Source: Euclidia mi
Lineage: Eukaryota > Arthropoda > Insecta > Lepidoptera > Erebidae
Assembly (NCBI GenBank): GCA_944739405.2
Contig: OX123200.2
Location: forward strand, 7,704,761 to 7,768,760
Reading direction: 5' to 3'
DNA: 64,000 nt
Each line of letters starts with the position of its first letter. The first letter of the stretch is position 1. A program made the translations under genes and the position numbers. Positions 11,208 through 20,752 of this stretch are shown here, one piece after another. Under the pieces are notes generated by a model. That model was not told where the DNA came from and made no database searches. It was given only the letters and a program-made list of their open reading frames with translations.

Positions 11208-12328
11208 ATATGCATGAGGTTATTACACCTTCCGATATGCTGGGTCGGAGGCAGGTCATCTGGTATATCTGGACCCATGCATGAGGCCAAATTTTAACTA
11301 GTCTAGGTATTTGGAAGAAAGCGCATAGAGTGCAAAAACATTATAGCCAGACTTAAATGCAGCCTGCTAAATGAATGAACGTGCAGTAGAAGCGTGTACT
11401 AGGTTTCAATATTATACCAACCCAACAAAGAGGATAACAAAAAAAGCTAAACTGGTAAAACTATTGTACCGGCTAAGCATACAGATCGGTAGTCGGTACT
11501 TCATTCGACTAAAAGTAAAAAATACACAGCGATGTTTATCTTTTGCAGTATTCAAATGATGGGAATGGTCAAAGATTTTAGTTCCTGGAAAGCTGGGGAC
11601 ATCCGTCCTATTCAATACTCACCACCAAGGCCTTAAATCTTTGTCAGATCTACTAAGACTACTTCTTGCCTCCTTAAGATCAAAATTTATTATGAAAGGA
11701 TTTACTCGTTGGTTAAAATAGATATAAAAATGCAACCAGCTCATTTGAAGTGGACATTATGCTGGCACTTTTATATAGAGCAACAAAAAAAGGTTACATA
11801 ATACGAGTTAACAAAACTGTAGGAAAGCTAGACTGTAAACTAAGTCCGATTGCATTCGCACGATGCAAACGGACTAGGATGATGATGCGAGACAGCAAAA
11901 TATTTAGGATAGAATAGATTGTGGTATATGAATAGGTCTAAAATCTGATTACATACCCAGATTATCAGTAGTATTAATAAAATTACCACCGTTATATTGA
12001 GACTAGGTATATTTCGTTGTAAATCGTAAAAAAAAAACTGTAAGTATATCGAAGAAGACAAACATTAAAATCGCGAGGGTAACCTGTTTGGCACAGCTGC
12101 AAAAATAAAATATGTTTTGTTGCTAACAGTATTTGGTAGTTTATTGTTACTTGTATTACCAGTTTATTGTGGATCTGGTGCGGCAGAATGGATTATGAGC
12201 AAGGATGTTAGCAGATGCTTATCGAGGGTGTATAGATAATTTCATTTTGCTGTATTGTGAGATGATAGGTAGGTATTGCTTCGTAAACTACTTGCATATT
12301 AGGCTGTGGTTAACGAACATGTCAAATA

Positions 12329-13895
12329 TGTTTTTGCTTAATGTTTTTTCTGAGAATCTAATACAGAAACATGAAAATCTTAGTGCATTTAACTGTCGTT
12401 TATGTGTGTCAACATAATTGTCTATGTGTGGGTTGCCATAGTTATCTTTTATTCTTGTAATATGTTACACCTACTGGGGAAAACCCTATAATGTTATTAT
12501 AGTATAAGTTCAAGGGGTTATTCCAATTGCTAAGATAGTGAGAGTTATAGTAAGTATTAAGATGCGTTCGTATTGTGAAATGAAGTAAAGTCAACCTTTG
12601 TCAAGGTCATCACTTCGATGGGTAGGGTTCGTAAGGCAAATCAAACTGATAATAACTGTTAGGTCATATCGGAGGCCATCAGGCGGTCTAGAAGAACAGA
12701 AGACCGATTCTCGTATTTTTACAGACATCCACACTGTGTTTTGTACGAAATGCGATTTGATTTTGAATTGACACACCATTGGTATTCTGCTACACGCAAT
12801 GTCATAAAGTTTAAATTGACATATAGAGATCAACGTTGGCTCATAGTTTGACACTACCTATACTTAATTTACGATCCAGTCATGATATCATTCGAGTATT
12901 AGTTAATTTACGTTAATACCATATAATTATAGCACTGAGACTAGATTGAAACTGCGTTTTGATTATTCAAAAATGCTTTTATTAATTATATTTATTATAA
13001 TAACGAGATTTGGCCTTAAGACCTGCATAGAGAAATGAATTTAACTGTGGAAAGTGGGTTCATTCGATAATAGGCTTGTGTCCTAAAATGTAATTGGCGA
13101 TTAATTCGTTTCTTTATTAGATGTTAAACTGAAATAACTGATTTTTCTTCAAGAATCGACAACATTACTAATTACGGCTTTTTAAAAACCTTTTTGAATT
13201 TGAGATGAAAACGCTGTAAACCATCATGGCGATGGCGGTTGAGTGGTATCACAAAGTGCAAAACAAAACAAACCGTGAATGAAGTCTGGTCTGGTGTACC
13301 CGCTTTTGTTTTGTCATTTTCGATTTGACCGGTACAAAGTTTGACGTTTTAGTTGTATTTACTACCAAAACGTCAACAACATGAATGGCGGACGCACTGT
13401 TAGACGTAATGCACTCTGATTGGTGTTCACTGTCACAAGAATAACTACATTATTTTTAGTTTTAGAATCCTAAAAATAACATTAAGCTTACCTTTTTAAA
13501 ATAAATAATAAACTTTATTGAGAACTTAAAATCATAATGAATCTATAGATACTACAATCAAACCGATTTATTCTTAGTGGACATAAGCCTATTGGTTGAT
13601 AAAAGATTTTATCACACTTGGTTCCAACTACAGATTCAAATGACAAACATAGATTTATACAGCCGGTTCAACTTCGAAATTAATTCAATTATATTATAAA
13701 AAGCAAATTATTAATCTTATAATAAAACTATACAGAAACATTCACCTAAATTATTCTTTTTGACATTGAAATAATGAAGAAGTCACGATTTGAGAATAAA
13801 CACAATTTTGGTAATGACATGGTATTTCCAAAATGGTGTTTTTTTATCCTATTTGGATAAGGAAAAAACATTCTAAAATGTGAATTTATGTGTAT
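12329..13895 (+). repeat. segmental duplication, partial direct unit 3
   Basis: Matches unit 2 from its start (8425) to roughly 9840, so only the first part of the unit is present. It is more diverged from units 1 and 2 than they are from each other, for example at 12421-12680. It retains the empty target site of the family D SINE (about 12917-12933) and has its own 525-bp MITE insertion. Similarity fades near 13880-13895. Confidence 0.82.
13069..13593. mobile_element. 525-bp TIR element (MITE) inside unit 3
   Basis: It interrupts sequence that is continuous in unit 2 ('attcgattgataaaag' near 9534-9549). The ends are inverted: 'aataggcttgtgtcc' at the left, and the right end reads back as 'aataggcttatgtcc', one mismatch. 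No transposase frame is visible inside. It is a non-autonomous DNA transposon; the superfamily is not assignable because the target duplication is unclear. Confidence 0.75.
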
Positions 13896-14613
13896 GATAC
13901 CTAATATTTTAAGACGCGAAATTAATTAAAAGCTGACATGTTTTTGAGAAAACAAATTATTTTACCATAGATAAACTTGTTTAACTAGGAATTTATTTTA
14001 ATTTTGTGCACTAATTTATGGTCATATTTCCAGCTGAGTTCGCGGGTTCAATGCCCAGATTAGATGCTAATATGGATTCTTCTTCAGATTGCTAATATAA
14101 TCTAGGGGCAGACAAGACGTTAGAATGTTATTCCAAATTAATATTATATAATAAAAATTATTTTTTATAGCTCACTTACGTGATATCTGAAACGTAAGTG
14201 TCATATCAAATTGGCAGTAATTGACTTCAGGCAATAAACATTTTTCTTTACGAGTTGCAAACGTTCCTCATTGGGAATAATGTTAACGCGATGTATAGAA
14301 GCTTCCCTCTTATGTGGGTTTAAATCATGCTATGCATGCATTGTATTACGTCACAATGCATGCATGGCATTATTTAAACCCACACCTACTGAACTGCACG
14401 CATGACAAAACACATTTTGGAAAGCTTTGAAACAAACGACCTGATCGTCATGCTTGCCAGAAAGCGAATCGCGTAAGACGAAATCCATTTTTAAACAATA
14501 AGATTGCCACTGATGATTTTCTTGCTACTGCACCAGAGTTCTAAATATAGTCCGGAAGTACATTAACTCGCCTTTGTACAAAGATTTAATTCCTAGTGCG
14601 GGAGGTCTATTTA
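13896..14613. other. unassigned stretch with a long imperfect palindrome
   Basis: No exon or known repeat is recognised apart from the palindrome at 14313-14384 and a weak tRNA-like 'cgcgggttcaatgccc' at about 14041. It would be intronic if the gene at 18 kb extends left. Confidence 0.45.
14313..14384. repeat. 72-bp imperfect palindrome (32-bp arms)
   Basis: Left arm 14313-14344 begins 'tgtgggtttaaat' and ends 'tgcatgcattgt'. The right arm 14353-14384 is its reverse complement with two mismatches. The 8-base spacer is 'attacgtc'. It could extrude as a cruciform or be a relic of two inverted transposon ends. No protein role can be inferred. Confidence 0.88.
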
Positions 14614-14992
14614 TATACAGGGTGTAAAAAGACCCTTAACGAAAACTGAAATCCCATGTTGTACCAATAACTACGAACATTTTTTACTTCGGCACCATAC
14701 CTGGGAAATTACTGGTTCAGGTGATATTGCGGCTCAAAGTTAGTATGCGATTTTTCTAATTAGGTACAAAATCGATGCATTTACCCCGCCAATATGTTCT
14801 TTAGATGCCCTTTGACCCCATGAATAAGTATTTCAAGCATTGCACGCGCGCGCTTTTAATTGCGGTTTAAAAAATGTGAAAACTTAAGGAAACATTCGTT
14901 TCCCAGGTAATAGTTTTGGTTAGTATGAATTGGCAAGATGTCCACAACGAGTAGGCTTAAGCTTGGTGATGGGTCTTGTGACACCTTGTATA
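14614..14992 (+). mobile_element. 379-bp MITE with 'tatacagggtgt' termini
   Basis: The left end 'tatacagggtgt' is matched by the right end 'acaccttgtata', which is its reverse complement with one change. A second copy lies at 16878-17670, where nested insertions split it. The inside is non-coding. It is a non-autonomous TIR element. Confidence 0.8.
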
Positions 14993-15349
14993 CTTTATAA
15001 ATGTACTTTATTTTGGTGTACAATAAAAAATAATTATTATTTATTTTAAAAATGGAAAAGTGAAAAGCGCAGGCAAATTGCCCGTAAAATGAAGTAACAT
15101 AATTATAGTTTCTTTTATTCTCTCGGTTTAGAATCACTTTGTCATCATGCGTATTGGACGAAGAGTTCGCCAGGATTAGACTCGTAATCTAAACTGATCT
15201 TAAGCTGTTCTTTATTGCATAAGTGCAGTTTTTCCCACTGGTAGGTCTTAGATTATGTCTTGTGAAGTTGAGTGTCATAGAGTAATTGGTAGTATTGAGG
15301 CCACAGGCAACTCTATATAATTACCAAATATATGTATCATCATCCCATC
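14993..15349. other. unassigned AT-rich DNA
   Basis: Nothing recognised. Open frames here are short and show no domain or splice context. Confidence 0.4.
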
Positions 15350-15545
15350 CCCATCCCCTTTATTGTCCCACTGCTGGGCACGGGCCTCTTCTCAGTTTGA
15401 GAAGGGTATGGTTAACAAGGGTAAGGTTGACAGACTTCACATGTCTTTCGAGAACATTATGGAGAACTCTCAGACATGCAGGTTCCCTCACGATGTTTTC
15501 CTTCACCGATTAACATGCGATAATTAACAATTTAACAAGCACTTA
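15350..15545 (+). mobile_element. dispersed repeat, family E
   Basis: Starts 'tcccactgctgggcacgggc' and continues with 'gacttcacatgtctttcgag', 'ctctcagacatgcaggt' and 'cacgatgttttccttcacc'. Other copies lie at 29586-29700, 39740-39935, 42770-42905 and 60465-60640. It is a common non-coding lepidopteran repeat, probably a SINE-like element. Confidence 0.75.
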
Positions 15546-15799
15546 ACTACGAAACGACATTGTATAAATATAGGTATGTATATAATACAATAAATTAACG
15601 ATTATTACAGGGTCGATTATTATTTTTCTTATTCATGAGCGTCACATGATGACCTAAATGAATAAATATTGTTTTTTTTTGTCTCATATGACCGTTTGTA
15701 ATGAAATTATGTGAGAAATTCGCCGATAGTTGTGAAGTGGTTGCAATTTTTTCGGCTATGCATATTTTGAGAATTACAGCAAAGTTGACATACTCAAAT

Positions 15800-15997
15800 T
15801 CTCTGACCAGATTGAAGACATCATAAAAAAAGGACAGGTCAGAAGTACCCTAAATAGAAGAGCGTGCATGAGAAACTTGATGGAAGTGAATGAAGCAAGA
15901 GAGGTATGTCAGGGTCGTTGCAAATGGCGTTCCGTAGTCTCTGCCTACCCCTCCGGGAAACAGGCGTGAGTCTATGTATGTATGTATGTAAATACTT
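15800..15997 (+). mobile_element. 3' end of a non-LTR retrotransposon (5'-truncated)
   Basis: The encoded residues match the end of the LINE reading frame seen better at 23527 and 37278: 'FSDQIEDIIKKGQVRSTLNR', then 'RACMRNLMEVNEAREVCQ' and a CKWRSVVSAYPSG-like end. The DNA tail is 'gcctacccctccgggaaac' then 'aggcgtgagtctatgtatg' repeats. It carries only the last 60 or so codons and is dead. Confidence 0.85.
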
Positions 15998-16294
15998 ACG
16001 AAAACATCTCAAGTCACCTATTAAAAATAAATTCTCATATCTTTTATATATTTCTATTCATTATACATTCGTTAGAGTTGTTTGTTTGTTAAATAAATGT
16101 ATAAATATAGATACTTAGGTAGGTACCTATCTATTATACTATTTTTAGAAAACAGTCATTAGTTTCCTTGAAACATTGCTTGTTTTTTCACTGTGGTGAC
16201 AATGGTTTTGCATTGTTACCCAATAACTTAAAATATAATAGCTATACTAGCTATAAGCTGCAAGGGGATATTTTACATACATACACATACAGGA

Positions 16295-16350
16295 GAAACA
16301 GGCGTGAGTCTATGTATGTATGTACACATACATAGACTCACGCCTGTTTC
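16295..16350. repeat. tail-to-tail palindrome of two retroelement 3' ends
   Basis: A perfect 25-bp inverted repeat: 16295-16319 starts 'gaaacaggcgtgagtc', and its reverse complement is at 16326-16350. The spacer is 'atgtac'. Both arms are the family 3' tail, so two elements face each other tail to tail. Confidence 0.9.
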
Positions 16351-16548
16351 CCCGAACGGGTAGGCAGAGGCATATTAAACGCCCACTTTTCGCCAGTGTT
16401 TTGATCCCACGTAATAGGTGGCGAGCCTATTGCCGCTTATTAGGATATTTTGTTTGCCAGAGCCTCGTCCGTTGATCGGCAGGTGCACCACTTGCAGGTG
16501 AGGTTGGCTTGGGACCCTAAGTTCTTGGTGGGAACCCTATGCACCCTA
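16323..16548 (-). mobile_element. SINE variant with the shared tail
   Basis: Minus-strand copy of the element also found on the plus strand at 25259-25475. It shares the 3' body ('cggcaataggctcgccacct' to the CAGGCGTGAGTCTATGTATG tail) with the tRNA-headed SINEs but has a different 5' part ('gggttcccaccaagaac', 'cggacgaggctctggca'). This suggests a second SINE subfamily that uses the same tail. Confidence 0.75.
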
Positions 16549-16877
16549 TATTTTATTAGGGATATTTTATTTGGTTAAATAGCCTAAATGTTTTTAAGTT
16601 TTTGTATCTAACGTTACTCTGATGTCGCAGATGACTTAATATTGAAACAATAGACACAAAGACCATTTTAAATGGATTTATAAAATGAAATACTTTAATT
16701 TCGCCAGCATAGGAATCAAACACGCAACACTCGGGACGCGGTATTAGCCCATAAACAACTGCAATATCTCTTTCTAATGTAACTTTTAGACCATTGTTCT
16801 AAATACAAATCCTTAAAATATGTTTATGTAGGTACTGTTAAGACCGATTACATATTCCAAAATCGTACAACATTACA
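16549..16877. other. unassigned AT-rich DNA
   Basis: Nothing recognised between the SINE variant and the interrupted MITE. Confidence 0.4.
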
Positions 16878-16964
16878 TATACAGGGTGTACAAAGACTCA
16901 TAACGAAAACTGAAACCCCATATTGTACTAATCATTATGAACATTTTTTACTTCGGCACCATAC

Positions 16965-17225
16965 ATACATACATACATATCGTCTCGCCTTTTAACCCCG
17001 AAGGGGTAGGCAGAGGTGTATTTCTACACCCACTTTTCGCCAGATATACTTTAGTCCCACGTAATAAGGGGCGAGCCTATTGCCGTACCGGGCACATTTC
17101 CAGACTCCGTGGTGCTACAGAGAATTTCGTGACAGAAAAACCCAATAACACTGCCCGACCCAGGAATCGAACCCGGGACCTCCCGATCCCACGCGCACAT
17201 TTATGCCGCGGGACTAACGAGGCAG
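16965..17225 (-). mobile_element. tRNA-derived SINE nested in a MITE
   Basis: On the minus strand the head begins 'ctgcctcgttagtcccgcgg'. The B box reads 'ggttcgattcctgggtcggg' and the body ends with the CCCCTTCGGGG tail followed by a TATG-type microsatellite (seen as CATACATACATA on the plus strand at 16961-16978). Confidence 0.88.
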
Positions 17226-17369
17226 TCGTATAGGGTTTGATGTCGAGTTTTCCGTCTCTACGCAAAGATATGGTATTTGCATCATGTTATCCGTTAGTTA
17301 GTCTTACGACACCCAAGGGAAGATAGGGGGTGGTGACACTTGTATTCTATGCCGTCAACCACAGGGCAC
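17226..17369 (-). mobile_element. family C fragment nested in a MITE
   Basis: Partial minus copy of the family C repeat ('acgacacccaagggaagat', 'ggtggtgacact..attctatgcc'), next to the SINE in the same host MITE. Confidence 0.6.
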
Positions 17370-17670
17370 CATGCCTGGGAAATTACTGGTTCAGGAGATA
17401 TTGAGGCTCAAAGTTACTACACAATTTTTGTTATTAGGTACAAAATCGATACATTTACTGCGCTAACCTGTTCTAAGGATGTCCTATGCACCCATGGATA
17501 AGTAGGTATTTCGAAAATTGCACTCGCGCACTTTTGATTGCGGTTTAAAAATGAGACCTTTTAAAAAAAAGTGTCATTTCTCAAGTTTTATTTTTGCTTA
17601 GTATGACTTGGTATGATGTCCAAAACGAGTAGACTTCGGCTTGGTGATGGGTCTTGTGACATCCTGTATA

Positions 17671-18029
17671 GGTACTATCTACTGTTGTTTATGAAAAAAA
17701 TTATAAACAAACAAATATATTATCTACTTATGTACTGTGAATTTTGTATTTATAGGTATTAAAATATAATAATATGTTATGTTATGCACTAAAAATACCT
17801 TGTAAACAAACTTATCTTGTGCTACACGTAAACAATATATTGGTATAAGTTAGGTACTCATTTATTCTTCTCAATATAGGTAAATAACATCATTCAAGTT
17901 AAAAATTATTGCACCATTATATTGTATCAGTATAAAAATAAGAAAACCACAACATAAGTTACTCATTCAATCTTCTTTATTCAAGGTGACAATATAACGG
18001 AGATTCAAAAATAAAAAGCGACTACTCAC
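17671..18029. other. intron 1 start of the glucan-recognition gene
   Basis: On the minus strand this follows the splice donor GTGAGTAGTCG at 18029. It is AT-rich, with no second exon visible. Confidence 0.5.
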
Positions 18030-18159
18030 CTGGTACAGATACTCTCAAGCCTTTGGGGTAAATAGCTTCAAGCTTCGCATCAGGGACTTTGTAGGAAGCA
18101 GCCCTTTGTTGCGCGGCGCATACCGCGAAAATTGCGAATAAAATTATATAGCTCGCCAT
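18030..18159 (-). CDS. beta-1,3-glucan recognition protein, exon 1 (signal peptide and start of CBM39 domain)
   Basis: On the minus strand ATG is at 18159-18157 and the exon runs 43 codons plus one base to the donor CCAG|GTGAGT at 18030/18029. The product begins MASYIILFAIFAVCAAQQRA: a short n-region, a hydrophobic core at residues 4-16 and a plausible cleavage near residues 20-22. This is followed by the segment YKVPDAKLEAIYPKGLRVSV, which I recognise as the conserved mature N-terminus of lepidopteran beta-1,3-glucan recognition proteins (also called GNBPs), the start of the CBM39 glucan-binding domain. The family is secreted to the hemolymph, binds fungal and bacterial beta-1,3-glucan and triggers prophenoloxidase and Toll responses. 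The exon ends in phase 1 on a G, which suits the Asp codon expected next in the family. About 500 residues are usual; only 43 are here. Exon 2 is not seen down to position 1, so either intron 1 exceeds 18 kb or this is a detached exon. Confidence 0.85.
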
Positions 18160-18190
18160 GGCGTGTTTACTGGACTACATTCGCCGGCTA

Positions 18191-18195
18191 ACTGA
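18191..18195 (-). promoter_or_regulatory. possible arthropod initiator upstream of the glucan-recognition exon
   Basis: On the minus strand 'TCAGT' lies about 34 bases before the ATG and matches the insect initiator consensus TCAGT. No TATA box sits 30 bases upstream. I did not find a clear NF-kappaB-like site by eye in the next few hundred bases. A weak inference. Confidence 0.25.
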
Positions 18196-19302
18196 CCGCG
18201 GAGGTTGAAAAATGTGCGCAAGAGCATCTGTGAAGAGTTTTGAATGTTTTAGAGGTGACACTTGTTTTAATGTATTTTCCTTGTTGTTGTTTATATCTGA
18301 GTTTAGAATGCAATTGCTTGTTATGTGGTGCTGCGGTCGAAGGTTTTGAAGTTATATTTTCTGAAGGTCAGAAGGTATAGAGCTGTTATGATTCATTATA
18401 CCTAAACTGAATTCTGGGTAATTTAATCCGTAGTTGTTTACTTGTCTCTACTGGATGTAGTATTTCTATGAAATAATATTTTAGACTATTATTTATTTCA
18501 ATAGCAAATAACCTACAGGCTCAAATTGTATCAGTAGGTATAATATTCTACTTTATCATCATCGTCGGTTGCATCCAAGACTGAAATGCCTTCAAGCACG
18601 GTGACATAATTCTATTCTATTATTTGAATATTGTGCTTGTCATGTACTTATTTACTATTCACCTACTACCTGCCTTTACCAAGAATTCATTGGTGGAAAA
18701 TACAACTTTATTCTACCGCATATTTATAACATAGATTGCAATTTGTCATAGTTAATTTATTTCCGATCCTACTAGACTGAATTGGCTAGATTCGTTTATG
18801 CTGAACAAAAGAAGCAGGGTTACAAAACGCTGTATACCGAAACAACTGAAATTTGGTGATTCCTCAGATAAGCATATTTCACAATTTTATACAAAAGGTG
18901 AGTTGTCAGAAAATTATAGCAGGCACCAGCTATAAACACAATTGACAGCTGTCACTTTGCTTAATACAGAGCGATAAATACCAAATCTTTCTTTAATCAT
19001 TTATACTCGTGCTCACTACTGGTAAATTATTATAATAATATTTAATGCATATGAGACCGCACGCCATTACATCGAGCGCCACAAAACATTTCAGCAGCTA
19101 CAGAAACTACCACAACACACAACATGTACTATGTGTTAATTGTATAATTAAAACCGCGAACAATTTGTGTTGGATAATAATGAATATTACTGAAACATAT
19201 TTTAATATGTACAACGTCATTCATATTGAAAATGTTGATCAAAAGCTTACACTTGACTACACTTAATTTAGGTAATCATAAACGAATCAATTAATTTTAC
19301 AT
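18196..19302. other. upstream region of the glucan-recognition gene
   Basis: AT-rich and largely unassigned. It includes an open stretch at about 18798-18897 that could be read as a small plus-strand exon (33 codons ending at AAAG|GTGAG), but I recognise no family in it. Any immune-response elements for the gene at 18 kb would be expected here. Confidence 0.4.
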
Positions 19303-19582
19303 ATTATTATTATTGCTGCCTCGTTGGTCTCGCGGCATAAATGTGCACGTGGGATTGGGAGGTCTCGGGTTCGATTCATGGGTCGGGCAAAGTGTTATTG
19401 GGTTTTTCCGTTAAGAAATTCTCAATAGCAGCCCGGAGTCTGGTAATGTGCCCGGTACGGCAATAGGCTCGCCTTACGTGGGACCTAAAAATTCCTGGCG
19501 AAATGTGGGTGTAATATTACACCTCTGCCTACCCCTTCGGGGATACAGGCGTGAGTCTATAAAAAAAAAAATTATTATTATT
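19303..19582 (+). mobile_element. tRNA-derived SINE with target-site duplication
   Basis: The body is about 19315-19570. Head 'gctgcctcgttggtctcgcg', B box 'ggttcgattc' (19368-19377), then the tail 'gcctaccccttcgggg', 'acaggcgtgagtctat' and poly-A. The flank 'attattattatt' is present at 19303-19314 and 19571-19582, though this simple sequence is weaker evidence than a complex one. Confidence 0.9.
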
Positions 19583-20616
19583 TACTCGCGACCCGGGATG
19601 ACAAAATCAGACACCAAACTTACCTGAAGAATAACTCTGTTTGTTGGTTTATGGAGACTTGGAGAGCCTATCCTTAATACCCAGATCCCGGGATCTAGAT
19701 CTAGACCTGTACAAGCCTTGGAATTTCGCTCTTTCACCTCTTTTAGTTGCGGTATATTTTGTCATAACCTGGTTAGACTCCAGTCTAGGTTCGCTTTTCA
19801 AAGCGGACCTCGGGTTCCAATGCAAAAGTTTTGGATGCGGCCACAAAACAAGAATGACGATGATGACTTCCGCTACGACTGTCAACTATTTTGGGCCTGG
19901 ATGTCATGTGCTCTTTCGTGGCCAAAGCTTAGTATTTTAGGCTACAAAAGGCGAATGAAGCGACAATTGATGGCTTTACGTGTTTTGCACAAAACACTTT
20001 CTGCGGTCGAAACTGGTACCTTATTTTAGTAATGTCTTAAACAAATCAGAAACCTACCAAAGTGTTCATAAAAGAGTGTTTAAATATCTCATCAGGAAGA
20101 TTAGAAAGCGCTTCCGTAACGGGTAGTATCTTTTTGTTGATGAAATAAAAAATGTGTTTTAAGATTGGAGGTGATTTGTTTTAAAGTGTATTGGATGGAC
20201 ATCCGTGATCATGGCGCTTGTACCAGTGCCGAAATATCGGGTACACGAAACAAAAGTACGTGCTCTTATATATCCCAAAGGATAAGTTAAAAATAATGTT
20301 AATGTCTACGAAACCTTAACGGCCTTGTCACGACCTTGCCGCTCTGAGCAGCGGCTTAGCGCGGGGCGGCGAGCGGTAAGATCAAATGTATGAAAACGTT
20401 CGAAGCACGCCACGAGCCGCCGCGCACAGCGATAACGCGCGCGTTTTTTTTGGCGCGAATGGCTGCGCGGCGAGCGGCGCGGCGGGCGGTGCGGCGAGCG
20501 GCGGGAACAAATGTACTGCGACCGAGTCCGACGCCACGACTCCGAGCGGCACAGACAGCGTTACGCGAGGGACGAACTAGGCGGTTAAACTATTTGTTAA
20601 ATATTTTGTGGCGGTA
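19583..20616. other. region 5' of the MADF exon, with a CpG-rich block at about 20340-20580
   Basis: 19640-19900 contains a decayed fragment resembling the 3' part of family D SINEs ('tggttagactccagtctagg', 'agcggacctcgggttcc'). 20340-20580 is strikingly GC- and CpG-rich ('gcgcggggcggcgagcgg', 'gcgcggcgggcggtgcgg') in an otherwise AT-rich window. That suggests a promoter or 5' UTR of the following exon. Open frames across this block are Ala/Arg-rich in two frames and are probably non-coding. Confidence 0.5.
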
Positions 20617-20752
20617 ATGAATACGGAGACATTTAAAGTCGACATTTTAAAACGGTCGCGTGTATGGATAGCAACACATCCGCTGTATAAATACAAAAAT
20701 GTTAATAAAACGTTGCGAGATGTAATGAAACAATGTTTTACAGAATATAATG
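20617..20752 (+). CDS. MADF-domain (Adf-1-like) protein, first coding exon
   Basis: ATG at 20617-20619 opens 45 codons plus one base, to the donor AATG|GTAGGT at 20752/20753. The product starts MNTETFKVDILKRSRVWIAT and continues HPLYKYKNVNKTLRDVMKQC. It fits the first half of the MADF fold: a leading helix ending in a Trp-containing 'VW' step (usually P-V/L-Y/W), the H-P-x-Y-K motif at residues 21-25, a short basic linker, then a second helix where an Ala-Trp-x-x-I/V pattern is usual (here Leu-Arg-Asp-Val). MADF proteins are Myb/SANT-like DNA-binding regulators, often with a C-terminal BESS motif; some are partners of PIF/Harbinger transposases. No downstream exon is recognised before 27 kb, so the gene is partial in what can be seen, or it is a decayed duplicate. 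Confidence 0.65.

Larger units (their letters stand above)
8425..12328 (+). repeat. segmental duplication, direct unit 2 (3.9 kb)
   Basis: This is the fullest copy of the unit. It contains the first segment (8425-9420, matching 5131-6119), a 610-bp stretch missing from unit 1 (about 9421-10033; its first half is shared with unit 3 and its second half with the inverted copy), and the second segment (10034-12328, matching 6120-8424). Period to unit 1 is 3294 bp and to unit 3 is 3904 bp. I find no convincing protein-coding content. Confidence 0.88.
16878..17670 (+). mobile_element. MITE interrupted by nested insertions
   Basis: Same family as 14614-14992: left end 'tatacagggtgt' at 16878 and right end 'acatcctgtata' at 17659-17670. 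At the motif 'ggcaccat' it is split by about 400 bp containing a minus-strand SINE (about 16965-17225) and a piece of family C (17226-17369). The motif is repeated on the far side ('gggcaccatgcctgg', about 17366), which fits a short target duplication. Confidence 0.82.

Noticed and set aside
20390..20617. Ala/Arg-rich frames in the CpG-rich block
   Set aside because: GC-rich DNA lacks stop codons in several frames at once. No domain, and the adjacent MADF exon has its own start.
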